A stretch of DNA of 64,000 nucleotides from Pseudomonas sp. GM18 (lineage in GTDB: Bacteria > Pseudomonadota > Gammaproteobacteria > Pseudomonadales > Pseudomonadaceae). This document shows, one piece after another, positions 34,991 to 46,300 of this stretch (its first letter is position 1; the number at the start of each line of letters is the position of its first letter). A program made the position numbers and the translations under genes. Location: the NCBI RefSeq assembly GCF_000282195.1, contig NZ_AKJT01000022.1:124001-188000 (forward strand), written 5' to 3'. Under the pieces are notes generated by a model that was not told the origin of the DNA, searched no databases, and saw only the letters and a program-made list of their open reading frames with translations.

Positions 34991-37639
34991 ATGATCAACG
35001 TAGACCTGCAACAACTTATCCAGGCGCTGGACGCCGAAACCCGTCGTGACCTGGAAAGTTCTGCCGAACGCTGCGTCGCCCGTGGCGGCAGCAAGATCCT
35101 CGTCGAAGACTTGCTGCTGGGCCTGCTGGAGCGCCCGCAAGGCCTGCTCGCACGGGCGTTGCAGGACGCTGAAGTGGACGCCGGCGAGCTGAGCGCCGCG
35201 CTGCAGTCGCGGGTCGAGCACAGCGCCTCGCGCAACCCGGTGTTCGCCCCGGAACTGGTGCAGTGGCTGCAAGATGCCTTGCTGGTGGCCAACCTCGAAC
35301 TGGGCCAGAGCCAGGTCGAGCAGGCCGCGTTGATCCTCGCGCTGCTGCGCAACCCGATGCGCTATGCCGGCAGCCGTTATCAGTCGTTGCTGGCCAAGCT
35401 GAACATCGAGCGCCTGAAAGAATTCGCCCTGTCGCAGAAAGAACAACCGGCCACCGGCAAACCGGCGGTGCCCGGCGAATCGCTGCTGGAGCGCTTCACC
35501 CACAACCTGACCCAACAGGCCCGCGATGGCAAACTCGACCCGGTGCTGTGCCGCGATGGCGCGATCCGCCAGATGGTCGACATCCTCGCCCGTCGCCGCA
35601 AGAACAACCCGATCGTGGTCGGTGAAGCCGGCGTCGGTAAAACCGCGATCGTCGAAGGCCTGGCCTCGCGCATCGCAGCCGGTGAAGTGCCGCAAGTCTT
35701 GAAAGGCGTTGAGCTGCTGTCGCTGGACATGGGCCTGTTGCAGGCCGGCGCCAGCGTCAAAGGCGAGTTCGAACGTCGCCTCAAAGGCGTGATCGACGAA
35801 GTCAAAGCCTCGCCGAAACCGATCATCCTGTTCATCGACGAAGCCCACACCCTGATCGGCGCGGGCGGCAATGCCGGCGGTTCCGACGCGGCCAACCTGT
35901 TGAAACCGGCCCTGGCCCGTGGCGAGTTGCGCACCATCGCCGCCACCACCTGGGCGGAGTACAAAAAATACTTCGAGAAAGACCCGGCCCTGGCCCGTCG
36001 TTTCCAGCCGGTGCAATTGCATGAACCGACCGTCAGCGAAGCGGTGACCATCCTGCGTGGCCTGGCTCAGGTCTACGAGAAGAGCCACGGTATCTACCTG
36101 CGCGATGACGCGGTGGTTGCCGCGGCTGAGTTGTCCGCCCGTTACCTGGCGGGTCGTCAGCTGCCGGACAAGGCCGTCGACGTGCTCGACACCGCCTGCG
36201 CCCGGGTGCGCATCAGCCTCGCCGCCGCCCCGGAAAGCCTGGAACGCCTGCGTGGCGAACTGGCCGAAGGTGGCCGTCAGCGTCAGGCCCTGCGTCGTGA
36301 CGCCGAAGCCGGTCTGCTGATCGATCACGAAGCGCTGGACGCTCTGGAAGATCGCCTGGCTGATGCCGAAGATGAAAAGGTCGCTCTGGAAACGCTGTGG
36401 ATCGAGCAGAAAGACCTGGCCGAGCGCCTGCTGGACCTGCGTCAGCAACTGGCCAAGGCCCGCGAGGCCGCCGCCGTCGAACCGATCATCACGGTTGAAG
36501 AAGACGCCGAAGGCACCGTGATCGAAACGCTGTCGGTGGACGAAGCGCAAAGCGTTGAAACCCTGGAAGCCGCGCTCAACGAAACTCACAAAGCCCTGAC
36601 AGAGCTTCAGGTCAAAGAACGTCTGGTGAGCTTCGAAGTCTGCCCGCGTCTGGTGGCCGAAGTGATCAGCGCCTGGACCGGTGTGCCATTGGCGCAACTG
36701 GCCCGCGAACACAACGCCAAGGTCGCAAGCTTCGCCACCGACCTGCGCACCCGTATTCGTGGTCAGGAGCAAGCGGTTCATGCCCTCGACCGTTCGATGC
36801 GCGCCACTGCCGCTGGCCTGAACAAGCCGGATGCGCCGGTCGGCGTGTTCCTGCTGGTCGGCCCGAGCGGCGTCGGCAAGACCGAAACCGCGCTGGCCCT
36901 CGCCGATTTGCTGTACGGCGGTGATCGTTTCATCACCACCATCAACATGTCCGAGTTCCAGGAGAAGCACACCGTGTCGCGTCTGATCGGTGCGCCGCCG
37001 GGCTACGTCGGTTACGGCGAAGGCGGCATGCTCACCGAAGCCGTGCGGCAGAAACCGTACTCGGTGGTGCTGCTCGATGAAGTCGAAAAAGCCGACCCGG
37101 ACGTGCTCAACCTGTTCTACCAAATCTTCGACAAAGGCGTGGCCAACGACGGGGAAGGGCGCGAGATCGACTTCCGCAACACGCTGATCCTGATGACCTC
37201 GAACCTGGGCAGCGACCGCATCAGCGAACTCTGCGAAGACGGCGCGCGGCCGACCGCCGAAGTCCTCGAAGAAACCATTCGCCCGGTGCTCAGCAAACAC
37301 TTCAAACCAGCGTTGCTGGCGCGCATGCGCGTGGTGCCTTACTACCCGGTGGGCGGTCCGGTGCTGCGCGAGCTGATCGAAATCAAACTCGGCCGTTTGG
37401 GCGAGCGCCTGAACCGTCGTCAGCTGGATTTCACGTATTGCCAGAACCTCGTCGATCACCTGGCCGAACGCTGCACCCAAAGCGACAGCGGCGCGCGCCT
37501 GATCGACCACTTGCTCGACCTGCATGTGCTGCCGCTGGTGGCCGACCGCTTGCTCGATGCGATGGCCACCGGTGAAAGCCTCAAGCGCGTGCATGCGACG
37601 CTCGACGGCAACGCCAGCGTGACGTGCGAGTTCGCCTGA
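34991..37639 (+). CDS. clpV: T6SS AAA+ ATPase TssH (ClpV)
   Basis: The ClpB-like ATPase that takes apart contracted TssBC sheaths for re-use. It has 882 residues. An N domain (~1-150) binds TssC; the first AAA+ module has Walker A 'GEAGVGKT' at ~211 and Walker B 'ILFIDEAHTLIG'; the middle coiled coil spans ~410-545; the second module has 'GPSGVGKTE' at ~624 and 'VVLLDEVEKAD'. It ends 10 bases before the sigma-54 activator gene. Confidence 0.96.
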   Translation: MINVDLQQLIQALDAETRRDLESSAERCVARGGSKILVEDLLLGLLERPQGLLARALQDAEVDAGELSAALQSRVEHSASRNPVFAPELVQWLQDALLVANLELGQSQVEQAALILALLRNPMRYAGSRYQSLLAKLNIERLKEFALSQKEQPATGKPAVPGESLLERFTHNLTQQARDGKLDPVLCRDGAIRQMVDILARRRKNNPIVVGEAGVGKTAIVEGLASRIAAGEVPQVLKGVELLSLDMGLLQAGASVKGEFERRLKGVIDEVKASPKPIILFIDEAHTLIGAGGNAGGSDAANLLKPALARGELRTIAATTWAEYKKYFEKDPALARRFQPVQLHEPTVSEAVTILRGLAQVYEKSHGIYLRDDAVVAAAELSARYLAGRQLPDKAVDVLDTACARVRISLAAAPESLERLRGELAEGGRQRQALRRDAEAGLLIDHEALDALEDRLADAEDEKVALETLWIEQKDLAERLLDLRQQLAKAREAAAVEPIITVEEDAEGTVIETLSVDEAQSVETLEAALNETHKALTELQVKERLVSFEVCPRLVAEVISAWTGVPLAQLAREHNAKVASFATDLRTRIRGQEQAVHALDRSMRATAAGLNKPDAPVGVFLLVGPSGVGKTETALALADLLYGGDRFITTINMSEFQEKHTVSRLIGAPPGYVGYGEGGMLTEAVRQKPYSVVLLDEVEKADPDVLNLFYQIFDKGVANDGEGREIDFRNTLILMTSNLGSDRISELCEDGARPTAEVLEETIRPVLSKHFKPALLARMRVVPYYPVGGPVLRELIEIKLGRLGERLNRRQLDFTYCQNLVDHLAERCTQSDSGARLIDHLLDLHVLPLVADRLLDAMATGESLKRVHATLDGNASVTCEFA

Positions 37640-37649
37640 GGTGGGTGTG

Positions 37650-39167
<1,518 letters not shown>

Positions 39168-39204
39168 GCAAAAGACCTTCGAATTCGCCTCATTTGCTTC
39201 TAAC

Positions 39205-39229
39205 AGCGCCGCCCGAAAGGGTCGGCGCT
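39205..39229 (+). terminator. Weak hairpin between the activator and the lipoprotein genes
   Basis: AGCGCCG (39205-39211) and CGGCGCT (39223-39229) form a stem with inner CCC/GGG pairing, followed by TTGTGCTTTG rather than a pure T run. Possibly a partial terminator inside the operon. Confidence 0.45.
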
Positions 39230-39260
39230 TTGTGCTTTGTCTACCTCTGGAGACCCTCTG

Positions 39261-39401
39261 ATGCCTGTTCGTCACTGGCAAGCCGTCCTGCTGACCCTCG
39301 TCGTTCTATGCGGCCTCGGCGGCTGTAGCGGCAATTACAAATACAACGACAACACCTATCGCCCATTGGGTGATCCGCAGGCGGTCAATCGCGGCAAGTG
39401 A
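39261..39401 (+). CDS. 46-residue lipoprotein (OrfX-like, between sfa and fha)
   Basis: A very small lipoprotein. The signal sequence ends in the lipobox 'LGGC' with Cys at residue 24, leaving a mature peptide of ~23 residues ('GNYKYNDNTYRPLGDPQAVNRGK' follows Cys-Ser). CTCTGGAG upstream supports ATG 39261. In P. aeruginosa H2-T6SS a small open frame (orfX) occupies the same place between sfa2 and fha2. Its role is unknown; location suggests envelope assembly of the T6SS. Confidence 0.75.
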   Translation: MPVRHWQAVLLTLVVLCGLGGCSGNYKYNDNTYRPLGDPQAVNRGK

Positions 39402-39418
39402 CCGCAAGGAGCATCATC

Positions 39419-40615
39419 ATGGAACTGGTTTTCGAAATGCTGAACACCAAGCAGTTCGTGCCCACGGATTTGTGCCAGAAGACCTTCAAACAGGCCGGTG
39501 GCGTGATCGGCCGGGGCGAGGATTGCGACTGGATCATCCCCGACCGCAAGCGTCACCTGTCCAACCACCACGCGGTGATCAGCTACCGCGAAGGCACGTT
39601 TTTCCTGACCGATACCAGCAGCAACGGTATCCAGGACAGCGAAAGCGGCGCGCGCCTGCGCAAGGGCGAGCCGATGCGCATTGAGCACGGCAGCGTGTAT
39701 GTGCTGGGTGACTTCGAGATCCGTGCGCGGCTGGTGCGCGACCCGGCCACGTTCGACGTCGAAGTCGGCCGTCCGCAGGCCGCGGGCAGCATCATCCCGG
39801 ACGACGCGTTTCTCGACCTCGATCCGCTCAATGCCCTCGACCAGCAAGAGCGCGTGTACTCGGAAATCGACGAACTGATCGCCCCGCGTGCGGTGCCTGA
39901 GGACACCCGTCAGCGCGCCGACTATGCGCGCATCGACATGGAAAGCCTGATGGTGCCGGAGCTGATCGCCGCCCCGGCAGAACCTGCGCCAGCTCCGCCG
40001 CCGAAAGCGGTGGAGCGTCAGAGCGAAGGTTTCTGGGAGCACTTCGGCGCGGCATTGGGCGTGGACCTCAAAGGTCTCGACCACGACGCGCGCGAAGCCC
40101 TGGCCCTGAATGCTGCGCGCCTGCTCAAGCAGAGCGTCGGCGGTTTGCAGCAGAGCCTGCGTACCCGCAGCGAGCTGAAGAACGAACTGCGCCTGGCCCA
40201 GACCACCGTGCAAGGCACCCAGAAGAACCCGTTGAAATTCGCCGTCGATGCCGGTGAAGCGCTGGGCATTCTGTTGCAGGGCTCCAAGCCGGGTCAGTTG
40301 CCGGCCGAGCAAGCGATCTCCCGTGCGTTCCGCGATTTGCAGGCGCATCAGGTGGCCTTGCTGACCGCCAGCCGCGCCGCCGTTCGCGGCACCCTGGAGC
40401 ACTTCTCGCCGCAGCAGCTGACCCTGCGTTTCGAGCGCGACAACAAGCCGTTGCTCGCCACCTCCGGCAGCCGCTGGAGAGCTTACGGGCGTTATCACCA
40501 GGTTCTGCGTCAGGACGATGACTGGAGCGAGCGTCTGCTGGCCCGCGACTTCGCCCAGGCCTACGAAGAACAGATCCGCCTGATTTCCACCCTACACACC
40601 GACCACCAAGGATGA
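39419..40615 (+). CDS. tagH: T6SS FHA-domain protein TagH (Fha)
   Basis: A 398-residue cytoplasmic protein. The FHA domain lies at ~15-95 ('GGVIGRGEDCDWIIPDRKRHLSNHHAVISY', 'TDTSSNG'), with the conserved phosphothreonine-binding residues (GR, S..H, N). The C-terminal TagH domain spans ~200-398 ('EGFWEHFGAALGVDL', 'NPLKFAVDAGEALGILLQG'). With the phosphatase (46889) and kinase (47614) in the same operon it forms the Thr-phosphorylation switch controlling T6SS assembly. ATG 39419 has AAGGAG. Confidence 0.94.
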   Translation: MELVFEMLNTKQFVPTDLCQKTFKQAGGVIGRGEDCDWIIPDRKRHLSNHHAVISYREGTFFLTDTSSNGIQDSESGARLRKGEPMRIEHGSVYVLGDFEIRARLVRDPATFDVEVGRPQAAGSIIPDDAFLDLDPLNALDQQERVYSEIDELIAPRAVPEDTRQRADYARIDMESLMVPELIAAPAEPAPAPPPKAVERQSEGFWEHFGAALGVDLKGLDHDAREALALNAARLLKQSVGGLQQSLRTRSELKNELRLAQTTVQGTQKNPLKFAVDAGEALGILLQGSKPGQLPAEQAISRAFRDLQAHQVALLTASRAAVRGTLEHFSPQQLTLRFERDNKPLLATSGSRWRAYGRYHQVLRQDDDWSERLLARDFAQAYEEQIRLISTLHTDHQG

Positions 40616-40620
40616 TGCGC

Positions 40621-41121
40621 ATGTCTCGCTGCTCGACCGCTTTTTTCAAGACGCTGACTGCGCTCGCTGCCTTGGTGCTGCTGGCCGGTTGCTCGTCGCT
40701 GTCGCCGTATTCCACCGTGACCAAACTCAACCTAAAGCTGACCGCCAGCGATCAGTTGAACCCGGACCTCAACGGGCGTCCGTCGCCGATCGTCGTGCGG
40801 CTGTTCGAGCTCAAGCACCCGGTGGCCTTCGAGAACGCGGATTTCTTCAGCCTCTACGAACGCGCCAAGGAGTCCCTGGCCCCGGACCTGGTGGCCAGCG
40901 AAGAGCTGGAACTGCGCCCGGGTGAAACCGTCGAGCTCAAGCTCAGTGTGGAAGAGGGCAGCCGTTACGTCGGCGTGCTCGCCGCCTACCGCGACCTGCC
41001 GGAAACCAAATGGCGCTACACCGTGCAAGTCACTCCGGTGCAAGTCACCGCGGCTGACCTGACCCTCGATCAGGCCGGCATCCGCAACACCCACGAAACG
41101 CTTGCCAAGGCGGATGACTGA
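40621..41121 (+). CDS. tssJ: T6SS outer-membrane lipoprotein TssJ
   Basis: The lipoprotein that anchors the TssJLM membrane complex to the outer membrane. It has about 166 residues. The signal ends with lipobox 'LLAGC', then 'SSLSPYSTVTKLNLKLTASDQLNPDLNGRPSPIVVRLFELK', typical of TssJ. ATG 40621 is chosen over two closely spaced in-frame ATG (40612, 40615) because AAGGATG fits its spacing. It is adjacent to tssK. Confidence 0.94.
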   Translation: MSRCSTAFFKTLTALAALVLLAGCSSLSPYSTVTKLNLKLTASDQLNPDLNGRPSPIVVRLFELKHPVAFENADFFSLYERAKESLAPDLVASEELELRPGETVELKLSVEEGSRYVGVLAAYRDLPETKWRYTVQVTPVQVTAADLTLDQAGIRNTHETLAKADD

Positions 41122-41123
41122 AC

Positions 41124-42455
41124 ATGAATGCCCATAAAGTCATTTGGCAGGAAGGCATGCTGCTGCGTCCGCAGCACTTCCAGCACAACGATCGTTACTA
41201 CGACCACCAGATGAAGACCCGCACCCAGTTGCTGGGCAGCTACACCTGGGGCTTCCTCAATCTGGAAATCGACTTGCAGTTCCTCAACATGGGCAAACTG
41301 GTGATCAGCCAGGCCTCGGGGATTCTGCCGGACGGCAGCCTGTTCGAACTGGGCGGCAACACCGAGCCGCTGGCCCTGGACGTGCCGCCGAACACCGGCA
41401 ACACGCCGATCTATCTGGCGCTGCCATTGGTGACCGGTAACCACATCGAAGCCCGCCGCCCGGAGCAATCCGATGTGCTGGCGCGCTACACCGCGTACGA
41501 AGCGGAAGTCGCCGACTCCAACGCCGGTGACGACTCCGCCAGCCAGGTCAGCTGCGCCCGTCCGGACTTCCGCCTGTTGCTCGGTGAGCAGCAGAACGAC
41601 CAGGCCTACGTGAAGCTGAAGATCTGCGAAGTGCTCGACACCACGCCCGACGGCGTGATCAGCCTCGACCCGGATTTCGTGCCGACCTACATTCAGGCGC
41701 ATTCGTCCAGCTACCTGCTGTCGTGCCTCAAGGAGGTGATCAGCATGCTCGGCCACCGGGGCGACACTATCGCCGAGCGGATCCGCTCCAACGGTAAGGT
41801 CGGCGGCGCGGAAGTCGGCGACTTCATGATGCTGCAACTGATCAACCGTACCGAAATGCTGCTGCGCCATTACCTGGGCCTGGAACAGGTTCACCCGGAA
41901 GAGTTGTACCGCACGCTGCTGACCATGCTCGGCGATCTGGCGACGTTTTCCAGCGACAGCAAACGCCCGCGTCTGGACAGCCGTTACCAGCACAGCGATC
42001 AGGGCGCGAGCTTCCGCAAACTGATGGAAGCGATTCGTCAGGTGCTGTCGATGGTGCTCGAGCAGCACGCCATCGAACTGGTGCTGCAAGCGCGTCAGTA
42101 CGGGATCATCGTGTCGCCGTTGCACGACCACAAACTGCTGGGCTCGGCCTCGTTCGTGCTCGCGGCCAGTGCCAACTGCGACTCCGAAGAACTGCGCCAT
42201 CGCTTGCCGGCGCACCTCAAGGTCGGCCCGGTGGAGCGTATCCGCCAACTGGTCAACCTGCACCTGCCGGGCATCAAGGTCAAACCGTTGCCGGTGGCCC
42301 CACGGCAGATCGCGTTCCACTCCAACAAAACCTATTTCATCCTCGAACTCAGTTCCGAAGACCTGGCGCAACTCGAGCGCTCCGGCGGCTTCGCGTTCCA
42401 CGTGTCCGGCGAATTCGCCGAGCTTGAACTGAAATTCTGGGCCATCAGGAACTGA
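41124..42455 (+). CDS. tssK: T6SS baseplate-membrane connector TssK
   Basis: Connects the baseplate to the TssLM membrane complex. It has 443 residues. Landmarks: 'VIWQEGMLLRPQHFQHNDRYY' at the start, 'HSSSYLLSCLKEVISMLGHRGDTIAERI', and 'FAFHVSGEFAELELKFWAIRN' at the C terminus. Full length. Confidence 0.96.
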   Translation: MNAHKVIWQEGMLLRPQHFQHNDRYYDHQMKTRTQLLGSYTWGFLNLEIDLQFLNMGKLVISQASGILPDGSLFELGGNTEPLALDVPPNTGNTPIYLALPLVTGNHIEARRPEQSDVLARYTAYEAEVADSNAGDDSASQVSCARPDFRLLLGEQQNDQAYVKLKICEVLDTTPDGVISLDPDFVPTYIQAHSSSYLLSCLKEVISMLGHRGDTIAERIRSNGKVGGAEVGDFMMLQLINRTEMLLRHYLGLEQVHPEELYRTLLTMLGDLATFSSDSKRPRLDSRYQHSDQGASFRKLMEAIRQVLSMVLEQHAIELVLQARQYGIIVSPLHDHKLLGSASFVLAASANCDSEELRHRLPAHLKVGPVERIRQLVNLHLPGIKVKPLPVAPRQIAFHSNKTYFILELSSEDLAQLERSGGFAFHVSGEFAELELKFWAIRN

Positions 42456-42460
42456 CCGAC

Positions 42461-43336
42461 ATGATCAAGGACATGGAACACAACCAGGACGACAAAACCG
42501 TCCTGCTCGACCGCCAGGGCCACGGCCCGGCATCGAGTCCGCTGACTGACTTCGCGGCACCGCCGCGTTTTGAACAGTTGGAAGAACGGATGATCTACGC
42601 CGCGCGTCTGCGCCCGGCCGAAGCGTTCAACATCAGCCTCAATTCGCTGGTGGCGGCGGCGTCCGAACTGCTGTCGGAAGTGGTGCGGCTCAAGCACAGC
42701 GACACCCGCGAAGACCTGTACGCGCTCAACGAGCGGCTGACCGCCGGTCTGAAGCTGTTTGAAGTGCGGGCGCTGCACAACGGCGCCGAAAGCAGCCAGG
42801 TGATGGCCGCCCGTTACGTGCTCTGCACCGTGGTCGACGAAGCTGTCGTGACCACGCCGTGGGGCAACGAAAGCGAGTGGTCGCAGATGAGCCTGCTCAG
42901 CAGCTTCCACAACGAAACCTTCGGTGGCGAGAAGTTCTTCCAGCTGCTGGATCGCCTGTCGAAAAACCCGGTCAAGCACCTGCCGATGCTGGAGCTGATG
43001 TACCTGTGCCTGTCCCTCGGCTTCGAAGGCAAGTACCGGGTGCAAGCGCGCGGGATGCTCGAACTCGAAGGCATCCGCGACGCCTTGTATCGGCAGATTC
43101 GTCAACTGCGCGGCGACGTGCCTCGCGAGTTGTCGCCGCATTGGGAAGGCTTGAACGATCAGCGTCGCAGCCTGGTGCGCATCGTGCCAGCGTGGATGGT
43201 GGTGCTGTTCACCGTGGTCTGCCTGGTGGTGATGTATTCGGGCTTCGCCTGGGTTCTGGGCGAACAACGCGAGACCGTTCTGCAACCTTATCAGCAGCTT
43301 GATCCGGCCACGGTTCAGCCGCAGTCGCAGCCGTAA
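42461..43336 (+). CDS. tssL: T6SS inner-membrane protein TssL (DotU family)
   Basis: Part of the TssJLM trans-envelope complex. It has 291 residues: a cytoplasmic DotU domain (~35-235: 'AAASELLSEVVRLKH', 'ARYVLCTVVDEAVVTTPWG', 'LMYLCLSLGFEGKYRV') and one C-terminal membrane anchor (~246-266). No OmpA-like extension, so peptidoglycan binding must come from elsewhere. ATG 42461 is used; ATG 42473 is possible. Confidence 0.94.
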   Translation: MIKDMEHNQDDKTVLLDRQGHGPASSPLTDFAAPPRFEQLEERMIYAARLRPAEAFNISLNSLVAAASELLSEVVRLKHSDTREDLYALNERLTAGLKLFEVRALHNGAESSQVMAARYVLCTVVDEAVVTTPWGNESEWSQMSLLSSFHNETFGGEKFFQLLDRLSKNPVKHLPMLELMYLCLSLGFEGKYRVQARGMLELEGIRDALYRQIRQLRGDVPRELSPHWEGLNDQRRSLVRIVPAWMVVLFTVVCLVVMYSGFAWVLGEQRETVLQPYQQLDPATVQPQSQP

Positions 43337-43349
43337 ACAGGGACGTGTG

Positions 43350-46300
43350 ATGAAAAAGTTTTTCAAGAAAGTCGGCGCATTCCTGCGCCAGACCTGGGTC
43401 TGGACCCTGCTGCTGGTGCTGTTCGTCGCGCTGCTGGTGTGGTTCGTCGGGCCGCTGCTGGCGGTCAATGACTACAAGTTCTGGGAAGGTTCGACCTCCC
43501 GTTTGCTGACCATCAGTGTGCTGTTCCTGATCTGGGGCCTGACCATGGTCTTCGTCAGCTGGCGCGCCGGTGTGCGCAAAAAAGCTGTGGAAGCCACCGA
43601 AGATGGCCAGGACCGCATTCGCCGTGAAGAGCTGATCGACGAAGAAGAGAAAGAGTTGAAAGTGCGTTTCAAGGACGCCCTGAAAACCCTGAAGACGTCG
43701 AGCCTGTATCGCGGTCGCAGCGAACGCTGGCGCAGTGATTTGCCGTGGTACTTGCTGATCGGCCCGCAGGGCAGCGGCAAGACCAGCCTGCTGGACTTCT
43801 CGGGCCTGGAGTTTCCGATCAACAAGATCGACCGCAAACTCACCCGCGATACCCTCGGCACGCGGCACTGCGACTGGTACTTCGCCGACCACGGCGTATT
43901 GATCGACACCGCCGGGCGTTATCTGACCCAGCCGGATGCCGAAGTCGATGGCAGCGCCTGGAGCACCTTGCTTGACCTGCTGCGCAAGCGTCGCCGCAAC
44001 CGTCCATTGAACGGCGTGTTGGTGACCATTCCGGTGGAAACCCTGCTGGGCGGCAGCGAGCAGGACCTCGAAACCCTGGCCCGCCAGGTGCGTGCGCGTC
44101 TGCAAGACGTGCATCAGAAACTGCACGTCGATGTGCCGATTTATCTGGTGTTGAGCAAGGCCGATCGCCTGCTCGGTTTCGACGAGTTCTTCGATCAACT
44201 GACCCGCGAAGAAAGCGATCAGGTCCTCGGCACCAGCTTCCGCAAAGAGCAGAGCGGCACCGATGTGGCCGTGCTGCGCGCCGAGTTCGAAGAGCTGCTG
44301 CGTCGCCTCAACAGCCAGGTGATCATGCGCATGCACCAGGAGCGCGACACCCAGCGCCGTGGCCGCATCCTCGACTTCCCGCATCAACTGGGGCAGATCG
44401 GCGAGCGCCTGTGCTTGTTCGTCGACCTGGCGTTCACCGGCAACCGCTACCAGCGTGTCAGCCAGTTGCGCGGTTTCTACCTGACCAGCGCACCGCACCT
44501 GACTCAAGAGATGGACCAGACCACCGCCGGCATCGGCGCCAGTCTGGGCATGAGCGCCGGCATGCTGCCGACCCTGCGCAGCGGCCGTTCGCGGTTCATT
44601 CACCATTTGCTCAGCCGGGTAATTTTCCCCGAGGCCGATCTGGCCGGTCTGGACAAGCGCGAGCGCAGCCGCATCCATTGGGGCCAACGTGCCCTGTATG
44701 TGGGCGCGCTGGCGGCATTGGGGCTGTTCGGCATGCTCTGGGCGGGCGGTTTCTCGGCCAACTATGAGCGTCTGGAAAACCTGCGTTCCCTGGCACAAAA
44801 CTGGACTCAACAACGCTCGGCCCTGACTGCGCGTGATGACTCCATGGCGGTGCTCAAGACCCTCGACACCAGCTACGCGGCGACGCAGGTGTTCCCGAAC
44901 AAAGGCGACGTGTCGTACCACGAACGTGGTGGCCTGTACCAAGGCGAAGACGCCAATCCGGTGGTCAAGAGTGCCTATGAGCGTGAGCTTGAAGCGCAAT
45001 TGCTGCCACGGGTTGCGACGCTGCTGGAAGGGCAGATCCGCGCCAACATGAAGGACCGCGAACGCCTGCTCAACAGCTTGCGCGCGTACCTGATGCTGAA
45101 CATGAAAGATCGCCGCGATGCGGCATGGCTCAAGGATTGGGTCGCCACTGACTGGTCCCTGCGCTACGCCGGCAACACCGCCGTGCAGAACGGCTTGAAC
45201 ACCCACTTCGAGCGTTTGCTCAAGCAGCCGTTTATCTATCCGCTCAACGATCAACTGGTGGCGCAGGCGCGTCAGGTGCTGCGCAGCGAGTCGCTGGCCA
45301 ACGTGGTTTACCGGATGCTGCGCGAGCAGGCTCGCAACCTGCCGGAATACCGCTTGAGCCAACATATCGGCCCGCAGGGTTCGTTGTTTGTCGGCACCGA
45401 TTACGTGATTCCGGGGTTCTACACCCAGCAAGGCTATCAGCAGTATTTCTCGGTCCAGGGTTCGGCGCTAGTCACCGATATCCTGCGTGACAACTGGGTG
45501 CTGGGTGAAGGCTCGGGCATCAGCGGCATGGACTTGCGTCGCTTGATGGTTGAACTGGAGCAATTGTACTTCCGCGACTACGCCAACTTCTGGAGCGAAG
45601 CCGTGGGCCAGGTGGCACTGCCCGCGATCAGCGATTTCAGTGAGGGTGCCGAGCAACTGGCGGGCCTGACGTCGGCCAACTCCCCGGTGCTGCAACTGCT
45701 GGTGGAAGTGCGCGAGAACACCCGGTTCCCGGTGGAAGCCGAACCGGTTGATGAAGCTGCGGATGCCGCTGCAAAACTGGGCGAGCAGAAGGGCAAGCTC
45801 GGCAAGTTGGGCAAACTGGCGTCGGCCGCAGCGGATGCAGCGTCTGACATGGCCGCGACCAAAAACCTGCCAGACACCGCGAAGAAATCCCTGCAACGTC
45901 GCTTCGAACCGCTGCACCGCTTGCTGGATGACAACAACGGCCCGGCCGCTGATTTGACTCCGGCCCTGCAAGCACTCAACGACCTGCAAATGCAAATGGC
46001 AAGCCTGGCCCGCGCCAGCGCGCCGGAGCAGGCCGCGTTCGAAATGGCCAAGACCCGCATGAGCGGCCAGCGTGATGCGCTGAGCAATCTGCGCAATGCG
46101 TCGAACCGTCTGCCGCGTCCGGTGAGTGTGTGGTTCAACGTACTGGCCGAAGACACCTGGCGTCTGGTGCTCAACGATTCCTACCAGTACCTGAACCAGC
46201 GTTATCAGAGCGAGCTGTACAGCTTCTACGGCAAGGCGATCAACAAGCGTTACCCGTTCAGCGCCCACAGCACCAGCGACGTCGCGATCAGCGACTTCCG